Positions 41,375 to 50,202 of a DNA stretch of 64,000 nucleotides are shown here, piece after piece. The DNA is from Halorubrum sp. Atlit-26R. Its GTDB lineage: Archaea > Halobacteriota > Halobacteria > Halobacteriales > Haloferacaceae. The stretch lies in NCBI RefSeq assembly GCF_003666015.1, contig NZ_QPLT01000015.1, positions 36,437 to 100,436 on the forward strand, read 5' to 3'. Numbering within the stretch: position 1 is the first letter of the stretch; each line of letters opens with the position of its first letter. A program made the translations under genes and the position numbers. The notes beneath the pieces were generated by a model. It ran no database searches. It was given only the letters and a program-made list of their open reading frames with translations, and was not told where the DNA came from.

Positions 41375-41767
41375 TCAGGCCTCTTCGCCGCCGCCCGCTT
41401 CGGAGTCGTCCGCCGTTGCGCTTCCCTCCCCGTCGCCCGCAGCCGCATCGCCTGCGTCCTCGCCGCCGTCGGCGTCGCTCAGCCGGTCGGTGTCGATGCT
41501 CACGCCGGGCGGGGTGACCACGAGGAAGCCGCGGAAGTGCATCAGCTCGCCGTCCATGTCCTTCACGTCGCGCGCGAAGGGCGCGGCGAGCTCGTTGAGG
41601 TCGCCCTCGATCGACAGCACCAGGGTGTTCCCGTAATCGACGCTGCGGACCCACTCCTCCGGGTCGGTCGTGCCGTCCAAGACGCCGAGGACGACGTCGC
41701 CCGCCGCCGCGAACGCCTCGTCCATCTTCGCCTCGGCGTCCCGCAGGTCGAGGTCCCAGTCGCTCAT
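41375..41767 (-). CDS. conserved haloarchaeal protein (DUF5779-like)
   Basis: A 130-residue protein from ATG 41765-41767. The conserved core is VVLGVLDGTTDPEEWVRSVDYGNTLVLSIEGDLNELAAPFARDVKDM followed by ELMHFRGFLVVTPPGV (described here in pieces). The final 30 residues are an acidic low-complexity tail (DADGGEDAGDAAAGDGEG). I recall the family as DUF5779, found across haloarchaea, with no known function. No membrane segment or signal peptide. Confidence 0.78.
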   Translation of the reverse strand: MSDWDLDLRDAEAKMDEAFAAAGDVVLGVLDGTTDPEEWVRSVDYGNTLVLSIEGDLNELAAPFARDVKDMDGELMHFRGFLVVTPPGVSIDTDRLSDADGGEDAGDAAAGDGEGSATADDSEAGGGEEA

Positions 41768-41873
41768 ACGTGGGGGTCGACAGGCGACGGCAAAAGCGTT
41801 CGGGAGCCGGTCTGCCATCCGGACGCCGCCCGGTCGCGGAGTCGTTAAGTACGCGCCGACCCCAGCAGCGGAC

Positions 41874-42536
41874 ATGGAACGCACGCGGCGATCCCTGCTC
41901 GCGAGTGCGGCGTCGGTGGGCGTCGTCGGCGCGGCGGGGTGTCTCGGCGGCGGTGGGGGCGGGAACCAGCTCGAGACGGGCTCGTACGACTGCTCCCTCT
42001 CGGAGCCGACGGATCCGGACCTCGACTACCGGCCGACGCTCGGGAACCCCGACGCCGACGTGACCGTTCAGGCGTTCGAGGACTTCACCTGCGGCCACTG
42101 CGCGACGTACAAGCTCGACCACTTCCCGACGATCCGCGAGGAGTACATCGAGCCGGGCGACATCCACTACCAGCACTGGGACTTCCCGATCCCGGTCAAC
42201 GAGACGTGGGCGGTCCCGGTCGCCAGCGCGGCCCGCGGCGTCGGCGCCCGCAACGGCGACGAGGCGTTCTTCGAGTTCGCCTCGGCCGCCTACGAGTCGC
42301 AGGGCGACTACGGCGGCGAGGCGCTCGGCGCGGCCGCAGAGGCCGCCGGTGCCGACCCCTGCGCGGTCCTCGCCGACGCGGAGTTCTCGGCCTACGAGGA
42401 GGCGTCGATGAGCGACCGCTCGGAGGGCGACTCGATGGGCGTCTCCGGGACACCGACGATATTCGTCAACGGAGAGCCCGTACAGGGTGGATACGGCGCC
42501 GAGACGATCGCCGCCGCGATCGACGACGCGCTCTGA
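41874..42536 (+). CDS. Tat-exported DsbA-like thioredoxin-fold lipoprotein
   Basis: A 220-residue protein from ATG 41874. The N-terminus MERTRRSLLASAASVGVVG has a twin-arginine motif and leads to a lipobox AAGC, so it should be a membrane-anchored lipoprotein facing outside. The DsbA/thioredoxin domain has the active-site pair FTCGHCATYK (CGHC) and the cis-proline loop SGTPTIFVNGEPV. It probably forms or rearranges disulfides, or handles metals such as copper, at the cell surface. Another Cys pair (YDCSLS, ADPCAV) might be structural. Confidence 0.9.
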   Translation: MERTRRSLLASAASVGVVGAAGCLGGGGGGNQLETGSYDCSLSEPTDPDLDYRPTLGNPDADVTVQAFEDFTCGHCATYKLDHFPTIREEYIEPGDIHYQHWDFPIPVNETWAVPVASAARGVGARNGDEAFFEFASAAYESQGDYGGEALGAAAEAAGADPCAVLADAEFSAYEEASMSDRSEGDSMGVSGTPTIFVNGEPVQGGYGAETIAAAIDDAL

Positions 42537-42645
42537 CGACGCGCCCTGACGACGGGCTCGACCCGTTCGGCCGCCCGGACCGGAAGCGTCGACGGCGGTC
42601 CGGGGAGCGTCGATCTTTTGCCCGTTCGTCCCGATTTATAAGTAG

Positions 42646-43950
42646 ATGAGCGACGCCGATCCCGCCGCCGAAGTCGGTCCCTCCCACGGCGGCGACCCGT
42701 CCGCCGCGGCCGACGCCGGCGAACGCCGTCGCCTCGGCGCGGTCGTCCTCGCGGTGCTGATCTCGCAGGTCCTCCTCTACCCCGGCGTGCCCGACCTCGT
42801 CGTCGCGCTCGGGGCGCCCGCCGGCATCGACGCCGGCATGTGGTTCCTCGTCGCCGAGTTCGGCGCGTTCGTGACGTTCGCGGTCGTCTGGGGCGCGCTC
42901 TCGGACGCGCTCGAGACGCGGGTCCCGCTGATTGTCGCCGGCGCGCTCGGCGGCGCGGCCTCGTACGTCGCGCTCGCGTCGCTGCCGGGGCTCGGACTCG
43001 GCTTCGAGGCCGCGCTCCTCGTCAGGGTCGTCGGCGGCGCGCTCACCATCGGCGCGTTCTCGCTCTCGATCACGCTGCTGATGGATCTGCGCGGCGGCAA
43101 CGGGCGCAACATGGGGACCGCGGGGCTCGCGATCGGGCTCGGGGCGGCGGTCGGCTCGGTCGTCGGCGGGGCGCTCGCCGACATCGGCGCGCTGTACCCG
43201 GTGTACGCCGGCGCCGTCGTGTTGGCCTCGGCGGGGCTGCTCGCGGCGACGGTCGACGACCGAGCGGCGACGGCCTCGACGGAACCGGGGACGGACTCTG
43301 CGGCGACCGAGACCGACGAGATCGGCTTCGCGGACGTGATCGCCCGTGCGCGGACGACGCCCGGCCTCCTCGTCCCGCTCGCGTTCGGGTTCGTCGACCG
43401 GCTGACGGCGGGCTTCTTCGCCCTCGTCGGCGTCTACTACTTCCAGGACCCGGCGACGTTCGGGCTGTCGGCGGCCGGCGCGGGCGCGACGCTCGCGCTC
43501 TTTTTCGTCCCGTTCGCGCTGCTCCAGTCGCCGTTCGGGGCGCTCTCGGACCGGATCGGCCGCTTCCTCCCCGTGGTGGCCGGCTCGCTCGCGTACGGCG
43601 TCGTCACGATCGGCGTCGGCGTCGCGCCGACCTACCCGATCGCCGCGGGGCTGATGGTGCTGGTCGGGGTCTGCGGCGCGCTGATGGCCCCGGCGACGAT
43701 GGCGCTCGTCACCGACCTCGTCGAGCCGGAGGTGCGGGGCGCCGCGATGGGGCTGTTCAACGTGTTCGGCTCGCTCGGCTTCCTCACCGGGTTCCTCATC
43801 GGCGGCGGCGCCACGGACGCGTTCGGCTACACGCCCGCGTTCCTCGCCGTCGGCGGGCTGGAGCTGGCAATCGCGCTCGCGCTGCTCCCGGCGGTCCGGT
43901 CCATCTCGCCCGGCGCGGGCGTGATCGGGCGGCTCGGCGCCGAGGGGTGA
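42646..43950 (+). CDS. MFS transporter
   Basis: A 434-residue membrane protein with about 12 hydrophobic helices, a polar N-terminus (1-25) and the MFS A-like loop between helices 2 and 3 (WGALSDALETRVPLIV) and again in the second half (GALSDRIGRFLPVVAG). An acidic central loop (TASTEPGTDSAATETDE) separates the halves. Conserved acidic and Pro residues fit a drug:H+ antiporter or multidrug type, but the substrate is unknown. TTTATAA at 42634-42640 is only about 6 bp ahead of the ATG, too close to act as a leaderless promoter for this start. Confidence 0.92.
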   Translation: MSDADPAAEVGPSHGGDPSAAADAGERRRLGAVVLAVLISQVLLYPGVPDLVVALGAPAGIDAGMWFLVAEFGAFVTFAVVWGALSDALETRVPLIVAGALGGAASYVALASLPGLGLGFEAALLVRVVGGALTIGAFSLSITLLMDLRGGNGRNMGTAGLAIGLGAAVGSVVGGALADIGALYPVYAGAVVLASAGLLAATVDDRAATASTEPGTDSAATETDEIGFADVIARARTTPGLLVPLAFGFVDRLTAGFFALVGVYYFQDPATFGLSAAGAGATLALFFVPFALLQSPFGALSDRIGRFLPVVAGSLAYGVVTIGVGVAPTYPIAAGLMVLVGVCGALMAPATMALVTDLVEPEVRGAAMGLFNVFGSLGFLTGFLIGGGATDAFGYTPAFLAVGGLELAIALALLPAVRSISPGAGVIGRLGAEG

Positions 43951-44020
43951 GGTCGCTTCGACGGACCCGAGAAAGGGGTCGACGCGCCGTCGCCGTCGCG
44001 TGCCGCCTCGCGGTCCGGGA

Positions 44021-45076
44021 TCAGCTCGGCGCGTACCCCTCGCCGTCCTCGGTGTCGAGGAAGGCGGTGAGGAGGTCGACCGCGGCCTCGACGTCGCGCG
44101 CGTCGGCCGTCTCGACGGCGGAGTGGTGGTATCGGACGGGGACGGAGAGGGCGCCGACCGGTCGCGCGCCCCCGGCGTTCTGGAGCGCGCCGGCGTCGGT
44201 CCCGATGTTCCGAGCCACCTCGCGCTGGAAGGCGATTCCGCGCTCCTCCGCGAGGGACTCGAGCCGATCGACGACCGCGGGCGTCGGGACGACGCTCGCG
44301 TCCTTCCGCTTCACGCCCACGCCGTCGCCGAGCTTCGATATCGCGTCCGCCGGGTCGACGCCGGGGTACGACTGTTCGAGCGTCCCGTCGAGCGCGACGG
44401 CGAGGTCCGGGTCGACGTCGACACCCAGGGCGGCCGCGCCCCGCAGGCCGACCTCCTCCTGGACGGTCGCGGCGTAGTGAACGGTCACGTCGGGGTCCGC
44501 GCGCCGCGCGGCCTCTATGAGCACGTACACGCCCGCGCGGTCGTCGAGCGAGGAGCCGGCGACGCACCGCCCCATCTCTCGGAGGTCGCCGTCGAACGTG
44601 ACGACGTCGCCGACGCGGAACGTCTCGTCGGCCGCCGCGGGGTCGAGCCCGGTAAACACGTGCGCGTCGTCGAGCGTCCACTCGTCCGGCGCCGCCTCGG
44701 CGGCCGTGTGTGCGGCCGTGACCCCGACCACCGCGTCGTACTCCCCGTCCTCGGCGTGGACGGTGACCGGGTGGCCGCGGAGCGCGTCCGGGTTCCAGCC
44801 GCCGAGCGGCTCCACGGAGAGGAAGCCGTCGTCGTCGACGTCGCTGACGACGAGCCCGATCTCGTCCATGTGCGCGGCGACGAGCACCTCGTAGCCGGGA
44901 GCCGCGTCGCCCTCGGCGGTCGCGACGACGTTGCCCATCGCGTCCGTCCGCACGGCGTCGACGGGGGGAAGTTCGTCGCGCACGACGTCCCGGATCTCGT
45001 CCTCGCGACCGACCGGCCCGGGGGCGTCCGCCAGTCGCGCGAGCAGGTCGAAGTTGAGCGTGGCGTTCGCGGTCAC
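44021..45076 (-). CDS. M42-family metallo-aminopeptidase
   Basis: A 351-residue protein with GTG start 45074-45076 (VTANATLNFDLLARL). The binuclear site is visible: AAHMDEIGLVV (His, Asp), SSLDDRAGVYVL (Asp), VQEEVGLRGA (Glu, catalytic and metal), ALDGTLEQ (Asp region), and RYHHSAVETADARD (last His). This is the TET/glutamyl-aminopeptidase group that forms dodecameric particles degrading peptides in the cytosol. The N-terminal extension in the same frame is Arg-rich and was rejected. Confidence 0.92.
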   Translation of the reverse strand: MTANATLNFDLLARLADAPGPVGREDEIRDVVRDELPPVDAVRTDAMGNVVATAEGDAAPGYEVLVAAHMDEIGLVVSDVDDDGFLSVEPLGGWNPDALRGHPVTVHAEDGEYDAVVGVTAAHTAAEAAPDEWTLDDAHVFTGLDPAAADETFRVGDVVTFDGDLREMGRCVAGSSLDDRAGVYVLIEAARRADPDVTVHYAATVQEEVGLRGAAALGVDVDPDLAVALDGTLEQSYPGVDPADAISKLGDGVGVKRKDASVVPTPAVVDRLESLAEERGIAFQREVARNIGTDAGALQNAGGARPVGALSVPVRYHHSAVETADARDVEAAVDLLTAFLDTEDGEGYAPS

Positions 45077-45237
45077 GTCCCGACCCTTGCGGGTCGCGCG
45101 TGAAAGTCCGGGGGTCGCGGCAGAACGGGCGCTCCCGCGAGCGGCTCGGCGGGACGCAGCGCCGGGAACGCGGCGCCGCCCGCTCCGCCCCGAGGCGAGT
45201 CCTTTTAACCGTCGCGTCGCCTCGGTTCCGGTAACCG

Positions 45238-46011
45238 ATGGACCTCCTCGTCGTCGGCGCCGGTGAGATCGGGCGCTGGGTCGCCGACACGGTCTCGGCC
45301 GACGCCGCACCCGTCGACGCGAGCGTCGCGTTCGCCGACCGCGACCCGTCAGTCGCGGCCGACGCCGCGGCCGGCCGAGACGCGCGGACGGTCGACGCAG
45401 ACGGGGACTCCGTCCACGACGCCGTCTGCCTCGCGGTGCCGATGTCGGCGGTACCCGCGGCAGTCGAGGCGTACGCGCCGCGCGCCCGGGAGGCGATCGT
45501 CGACGTCTCAGGCGAGATGACCGACGCGCTCGCCGCGATGCGCGAGCACGCCTCGGAGCTCGAACGCGCGAGCTACCACCCGCTCTTCGCCCCGCCGCGC
45601 GTTCCGGGCAACGTCGCGGTCGTCGTCGACGAGGCGGGGCCGACGGTCGCGGCGCTCACCGACGCCATCGAGGCCGGCGGCAACGACGTGTTCGAGACGA
45701 CCGCCGCGGAGCACGACGACGCGATGGAGACCGTTCAGGCGGGGGCGCACGCCGCGGTGCTGGCGTGGCGACTCGCGGCGGAGCCGGTCCGCGAGGAGTT
45801 CCACACCCCCGTGTCGGCCGCGCTCGACGAGGTCGCCGACACCGTCACGGAGGGCTCGCCCGCGGTGTACGCCGAGATCCAGCGCGCCTTCGACGGCGCC
45901 GAGGACGTGGCCGACGCCGCGGCGGCGATCGCCGACGCGGACGGCGAGGCGTTCGCCGCGCTGTACGAACGCGCCCGCGGCGACCGCGAGGGGCGGGACC
46001 GGCTGGAGTGA
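45238..46011 (+). CDS. tyrA: prephenate/arogenate dehydrogenase
   Basis: A 257-residue protein from ATG 45238. A Rossmann start LLVVGAGEIGRWVADTV, then VCLAVPMSAVPAAVEAYAPRAREAIVDVSGEM, the substrate histidine in SYHPLFAPP and GNVAVVVDEAGP. A helical C-terminal dimer domain contains EHDDAMETVQAGAHAAVLAWRLA. It oxidatively decarboxylates prephenate to 4-hydroxyphenylpyruvate in tyrosine synthesis. No chorismate mutase is fused. Cofactor preference is not certain: the residue after the second Gly-rich strand is FADRD, favouring NAD+. Confidence 0.88.
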   Translation: MDLLVVGAGEIGRWVADTVSADAAPVDASVAFADRDPSVAADAAAGRDARTVDADGDSVHDAVCLAVPMSAVPAAVEAYAPRAREAIVDVSGEMTDALAAMREHASELERASYHPLFAPPRVPGNVAVVVDEAGPTVAALTDAIEAGGNDVFETTAAEHDDAMETVQAGAHAAVLAWRLAAEPVREEFHTPVSAALDEVADTVTEGSPAVYAEIQRAFDGAEDVADAAAAIADADGEAFAALYERARGDREGRDRLE

Positions 46012-46063
46012 GACGACGCGAGGCAGGCGGGACACACCAACACGCGAGGCAGGCGAGACACCA

Positions 46064-47563
46064 ATGATCGACAGAACCGCGGTCCGGAACAACGCGAACT
46101 ACCTGCGCAACGTCAGACCGATCGACCCCGAGGAGATCGCCGAGTACGTCGAGGGGACCCCGCACCCGGCGGTCGTCCGCGAGACGCTCCGCGAGGAGGC
46201 GTTCGACCTCCGGCTCCGCGAGCGCGAGGACGGCGCCTTCGTCCCCGTCGACGACGCGCCCGTCGACCCGCCGGGCTGGGCCCCCGAAGCGTTGCCCGAC
46301 GCGTACGCGTTCGCGGTCGAGGACTTGCTCGTGCGCGAGTACGGCGCGAACTGGCACCGCGGCGAGTCCGGCGACGAGCTCCGCGAGCGCGTCCGCCGGC
46401 TGAAGACGGACTACCTCTACGAGAACGACGTGGAGTACGACCGCGTCGCCGCGCTCGGCTACGCGATCTACCACCTGCCGGCGTACTACGCGACGGTCGG
46501 GTACGTCCTCGACGACCTGACCGAGAACGGCCTGCTCGACCGGACGATCCGCGTCCTCGACGTCGGCGCCGGCGTCGGCGGGCCCGCGCTCGGGCTCCAC
46601 GACTACCTCCCTGAGGACGCGGTCGTCGAGTACCACGCCGTCGAGCCGAGCGCTGCGACCGAGGTCCTCGACCGAATGTTAGAGGAGACCGGCCGCAACT
46701 TCCGGACGACGGTCCACGAGACGACCGCCGAGGCGTTCCTCGGCCTCGAAGGCGGCGGCGAGGGCGGCGGCTCCGGCACGGCCGACGGCTCCAGCGCGGC
46801 TGACTCCGCGACTGACGAGCCCTTCGACCTCGTCGTCTTCGGCAACGTGCTCTCGGAGCTAGCCGACCCGGTCACGGTCGCGGAGGCCGCGCTCGACGCG
46901 CTCGCGCCCGACGGGAGCCTCGTCGCGTTCGCGCCCGCCGACCGGAACACCGCGACCGGGCTCCGCCGGGTCGAGCGCGCGCTCGTCGCGGGCGACAGCG
47001 GCGGATACCCCGGTAACGACGCCGAGATCTACTCGCCGGCGCTCCGGCTCTGGCCCGACGCGGTGCCGAGCGACCGCGGCTGGTCGTTCGACGTCGCCCC
47101 CGACCTCGCGGTCCCGCCGTTCCAGCGCCGGCTCGACGAGGCGACGGCGCGCGGCGAGACGGACGAGCCGGGCGAGTTCGTCAACGTCGACGTCCAGTTC
47201 GCCTACTCGATCCTCCGCCGCGACGGGAAGCGCCGGGTCGACGTCGAGGCGAGCGCGGAGCGGTGCGCGCGGATGGCCGAGTCGGAGCGCCACGTCACCG
47301 ACCGGGTGAACCTGCTCGCGGTGAAGCTGAGCCACGACCTCAGCGAGGGCGACAACGCGCTGTACCGCGTCGGCGACGGCTCGCAGGCGACCGACCACTA
47401 CCTCGTCTGTACGCGAGAGACCGCGCTGAACCGCGACCTGCGCGAGGCCGACTACGGCGCGGTCGTCTTCGTCGAGAACGGGCTCGTCCTCTGGAACGAG
47501 GACGAGGGCGCGTACAACGTCGTCGTCGACGACGAGACGGTCGTGGATCTGGTCGCTCCCTGA
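46064..47563 (+). CDS. Rsm22-like SAM-dependent methyltransferase
   Basis: A 499-residue protein from ATG 46064. An N-terminal helical region (1-160; RRLKTDYLYENDVEYDRVAALGYAIYHL) precedes the SAM-binding motif I RVLDVGAGVGGPALGL and motif II EYHAVEPS. A Gly/Ser/Thr-rich insert (GGGEGGGSGTADGSS, about 227-245) lies before LVVFGNVLSELADP, and the catalytic region ends in AFAPADRNTATGLR. A C-terminal domain with beta strands (NLLAVKLSHDLSEGDNALYRVGDG) follows. The family is tied to small-subunit ribosome assembly in mitochondria; the archaeal target is unknown. Two CGAGGCAGGCGGGACAC-like repeats precede it. Confidence 0.85.
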   Translation: MIDRTAVRNNANYLRNVRPIDPEEIAEYVEGTPHPAVVRETLREEAFDLRLREREDGAFVPVDDAPVDPPGWAPEALPDAYAFAVEDLLVREYGANWHRGESGDELRERVRRLKTDYLYENDVEYDRVAALGYAIYHLPAYYATVGYVLDDLTENGLLDRTIRVLDVGAGVGGPALGLHDYLPEDAVVEYHAVEPSAATEVLDRMLEETGRNFRTTVHETTAEAFLGLEGGGEGGGSGTADGSSAADSATDEPFDLVVFGNVLSELADPVTVAEAALDALAPDGSLVAFAPADRNTATGLRRVERALVAGDSGGYPGNDAEIYSPALRLWPDAVPSDRGWSFDVAPDLAVPPFQRRLDEATARGETDEPGEFVNVDVQFAYSILRRDGKRRVDVEASAERCARMAESERHVTDRVNLLAVKLSHDLSEGDNALYRVGDGSQATDHYLVCTRETALNRDLREADYGAVVFVENGLVLWNEDEGAYNVVVDDETVVDLVAP

Positions 47564-47668
47564 GCCGGCGCAGGGCGTGGGAAACGGTCGCGCAGTTTCG
47601 TCACCGAGTGCCACGAGCGACCGTCTCCGGTGTAGACTTATCAACCGGCCCCGTGTTATCGGTGCCAG

Positions 47669-48523
47669 ATGGCGGTCGAAATCACCGAGGCGTTCGTCCG
47701 TATCGCCGGCACCTCTCCGGTAGCACAGGCGTTCGTCGGCGGCGTCGTCATCGCGCTGCTGAACCTCGCCGGGGCGTCGCTGGTCCTCGTCTGGCGGAAC
47801 CCGTCCGAGCGAGCCCTCAACGGGATGCTCGGCTTCGCCGCCGGCGTCATGCTCGCCGCCGCGTTCACCAGCCTGATCATCCCCGGCATCGAGGAGTACT
47901 CCGGCGGCAACCCGATCCCGACGCTTATCGGCGTGGGGATCGGCGCTCTGTTTCTGGATCGGGCGGACGCGTTGATCCCCCACGCCCATTTCCTGCTGAG
48001 CGGCTCTCGTCGCACGGACGCGGCGAACCCCGGAGAGACGCTACCGGTCAGCGACGAGCGGTTGACCGGGGTGGTCCTGTTCGTCTTGGCCATCACGCTG
48101 CACAACATGCCCGAGGGGCTCGCGGTCGGCGTCGGGTTCGGTGCGGCCGCCGGCGATCCGGCGCAGCTCGGGAGCGCGCTGTCGCTGATGCTCGCGATCG
48201 GTATCCAAAACGTCCCGGAGGGGCTGGCCGTCTCCGTGGCGGCGATAAACGCCGGCCTCGATCGCCGAACCTACGCCGCGTTCGCGGGGATACGCGCCGG
48301 TGTCGTCGAGATTCCGCTGGCGGTGCTCGGAGCCGTCGCCGTCGCGGCGGTCGCGCCCCTGTTGCCGTACGCGATGGGGTTCGCCGCCGGGGCGATGCTG
48401 TTCGTCATCTCCGACGAGATCATCCCCGAGACGCATCGGAGCGGGTACGAACGCGTGTCGACGCTCGGACTCATGACCGGCGTCATCGTCATGCTGTACC
48501 TGGACATCTCGCTGGCGGCCTGA
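47669..48523 (+). CDS. ZIP-family metal transporter
   Basis: A 284-residue protein with eight hydrophobic helices. The binuclear metal centre is evident in helix 4, TLHNMPEGLAVGVGFG, and helix 5, IGIQNVPEGLAVSVAAINAG. A His-containing loop (ALIPHAHFLL) precedes them. ISDEIIPETHRSGYER lies before the last helix. It imports Zn2+ or another divalent metal across the cytoplasmic membrane and is of the GufA-like subtype. It begins at ATG 47669. No metal regulator is adjacent. Confidence 0.94.
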   Translation: MAVEITEAFVRIAGTSPVAQAFVGGVVIALLNLAGASLVLVWRNPSERALNGMLGFAAGVMLAAAFTSLIIPGIEEYSGGNPIPTLIGVGIGALFLDRADALIPHAHFLLSGSRRTDAANPGETLPVSDERLTGVVLFVLAITLHNMPEGLAVGVGFGAAAGDPAQLGSALSLMLAIGIQNVPEGLAVSVAAINAGLDRRTYAAFAGIRAGVVEIPLAVLGAVAVAAVAPLLPYAMGFAAGAMLFVISDEIIPETHRSGYERVSTLGLMTGVIVMLYLDISLAA

Positions 48524-48596
48524 CGGCGTTCCGCGATCGGCGGCGCCGTAGTCGGCCCCCCTGACCGCCACGCCGACGTCCCGAGCGATGACCCGC

Positions 48597-49319
48597 TCAG
48601 CCGACCGGTTCGATCAGGTCCGGCGCGTCGACGCTCGGCGAGTTCACCCGCGTCGACACCGGATACGCGGTCAGTTCGTCGGCGGGATACGGGTCCAACA
48701 GCCCGTAGGCTTCGTCGGGGTCGCCGCGGAGCCACGTCTCCTCCTCGACCGGATCCAAGATCACCGCCATCCGGTGATGAAGGTCGGCGACCAGTTCGTT
48801 CGGCTCTGTCGTGACGACGGTGAACGTCTCGACCGGTCCGTCGCCGTCGGCGTCGGTACCGCCGTTTCCATCCGTACCGCCGCCGAACGCGCCGAGGCCC
48901 GTCTGCGTCGTCTCCGGCGTCGGCGGCTCCCAGCGCTCGTAGATCCCGGCCATCGCGAACGGGCGGTCGTCCTCGAACGCGACGCGGTACGGCGTCTTTC
49001 CGGAGCCCCGGTCGCCGCCGACCCACTCGTAGAAGCCGTCCGCGGGCACGAGACAGCGCCGGCGCTCGAACGCGTCGGCGAAGCTCCGCTTCTCGCGGAC
49101 CGTCTCCGCGCGGGCGTTGATGAGGTCGAACGACTCGTCGGCCCACGAGGGGGTCAGCCCCCACTCCATCCGAGCGGCCTCGGCCGGGTCCTCGTCGGTG
49201 ATCACGGGGAGCGACTGCCCGGGCGCGCAGTTGTAGCTCGGTTCCCGGTCGCCGAAGTCGGCGCCGAAGCGCGCTTCGAGGTCGGCGGTGGGAGTGAACA
49301 GCGTGTAGCGGCCGCACAT
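48597..49319 (-). CDS. SRAP (HMCES/YedK) DNA-protein crosslink protein
   Basis: A 240-residue protein starting MCGRYTLF at ATG 49317-49319. After Met removal Cys2 forms the thiazolidine crosslink to abasic sites in single-stranded DNA. Other catalytic residues are in SYNCAPGQ, WGLTPSWA, INARAET (Asn), the Glu of DGFYEWV and the His of LHHRMAVIL. A Gly/Asp insert (GAFGGGTDGNGGTDADGDG, about residues 146-164) sits in a surface loop. The start is certain because Cys2 must be the second residue. Confidence 0.95.
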   Translation of the reverse strand: MCGRYTLFTPTADLEARFGADFGDREPSYNCAPGQSLPVITDEDPAEAARMEWGLTPSWADESFDLINARAETVREKRSFADAFERRRCLVPADGFYEWVGGDRGSGKTPYRVAFEDDRPFAMAGIYERWEPPTPETTQTGLGAFGGGTDGNGGTDADGDGPVETFTVVTTEPNELVADLHHRMAVILDPVEEETWLRGDPDEAYGLLDPYPADELTAYPVSTRVNSPSVDAPDLIEPVG

Positions 49320-49343
49320 ACGGACCACTTCGTGCGGGCGCAC

Positions 49344-50093
49344 TTAACTCCGCGACGACGAGTCCGCCTCCGACAGCAGGTCCCATCGGTCGGCGATGAT
49401 CCCGTCGACGCCGGCCGCGAGGAGCCGTTCGGCGTCCTCGCGGTCGGACGCGGTCCACGCGTTCACCGCGAGTCCGGCCTCGTGCGCCCTCTCGACGAAC
49501 CGCGCCCCGGTCGCGACGTCGATCGGCGGGTGGACCGCAACGCACCCGAGTTCGGTCGCCGCATCGACCGCGCGCTCCCGTGGTCCGTCCGTGACGAGCA
49601 GCGCGCGGTCGGTCGCGGGATCGAGGTCTCGCAGCCGCGCCAGTTCGCTCGGCAGGAACGACGAGAAGAGCGCGTCCGTGCCGGCCTCGCGGACGGCGTT
49701 GAGGGCGTCGGCGGCGACTTCGGGCGTTTTGAGTTCGACGTTGACCGCGGTCCCGTCGGGGACGGCCGCGAGCGCTTCGCCGAGCCGCGGGATCGGCTCG
49801 CCGGAGTCGAGGACCGTCAGCCCTCGGAGGCCCTCCCAGTCGGCGTCCTCGACGCGACCGGTGGCGCCGGTCAGTCGATCCAGTTCCGCGTCGTGGAAGA
49901 CGACGAGCTCGCCGCTCGCGCACCGCCGCACGTCGACCTCCACGGCGTCGACGTGCGGCGCGACGCGCTCGATCGCCGCGACCGTGTTCTCGGGGAACTG
50001 TCCGGCGCAGCCGCGATGGGCGATCAGCGCGACGCCGTCCGGGTCCGTCGGCTCGTCGGCACCGTCTCCGCGTTCCGCTCGTCGGTCCGTCAC
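49344..50093 (-). CDS. glycerophosphodiester phosphodiesterase
   Basis: A 249-residue TIM-barrel protein with GTG start 50091-50093 (VTDRRAERGDGADEP). Motifs are LIAHRGCAGQFPENTVAAI (catalytic His), AVEVDVRRCASGELVVFHDAELDRLTG (in two parts: Glu/Asp metal ligands and second catalytic His), AVNVELKTPE and the end GVDGIIADRWDLL. It hydrolyses glycerophosphodiesters to glycerol phosphate and an alcohol. No signal peptide, so it acts inside the cell. Confidence 0.92.
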   Translation of the reverse strand: MTDRRAERGDGADEPTDPDGVALIAHRGCAGQFPENTVAAIERVAPHVDAVEVDVRRCASGELVVFHDAELDRLTGATGRVEDADWEGLRGLTVLDSGEPIPRLGEALAAVPDGTAVNVELKTPEVAADALNAVREAGTDALFSSFLPSELARLRDLDPATDRALLVTDGPRERAVDAATELGCVAVHPPIDVATGARFVERAHEAGLAVNAWTASDREDAERLLAAGVDGIIADRWDLLSEADSSSRS

Positions 50094-50202
50094 GCGTCTC
50101 TCTCGGGGCCGGAGCCCGTTAGCCGTTGCCTCGCCGACGCGACCGCGCGGCCGCGCCGACGCTCCCGCCGACTTTTTAGCCGCGCACCGCCCGGGGACGC
50201 AC

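Noticed and set aside
42633..42640. TTTATAA as promoter of the MFS gene
   Set aside because: Only about 6 bp ahead of the ATG; archaeal TATA boxes sit about 26 bp upstream of the transcript start, and no later start codon fits.
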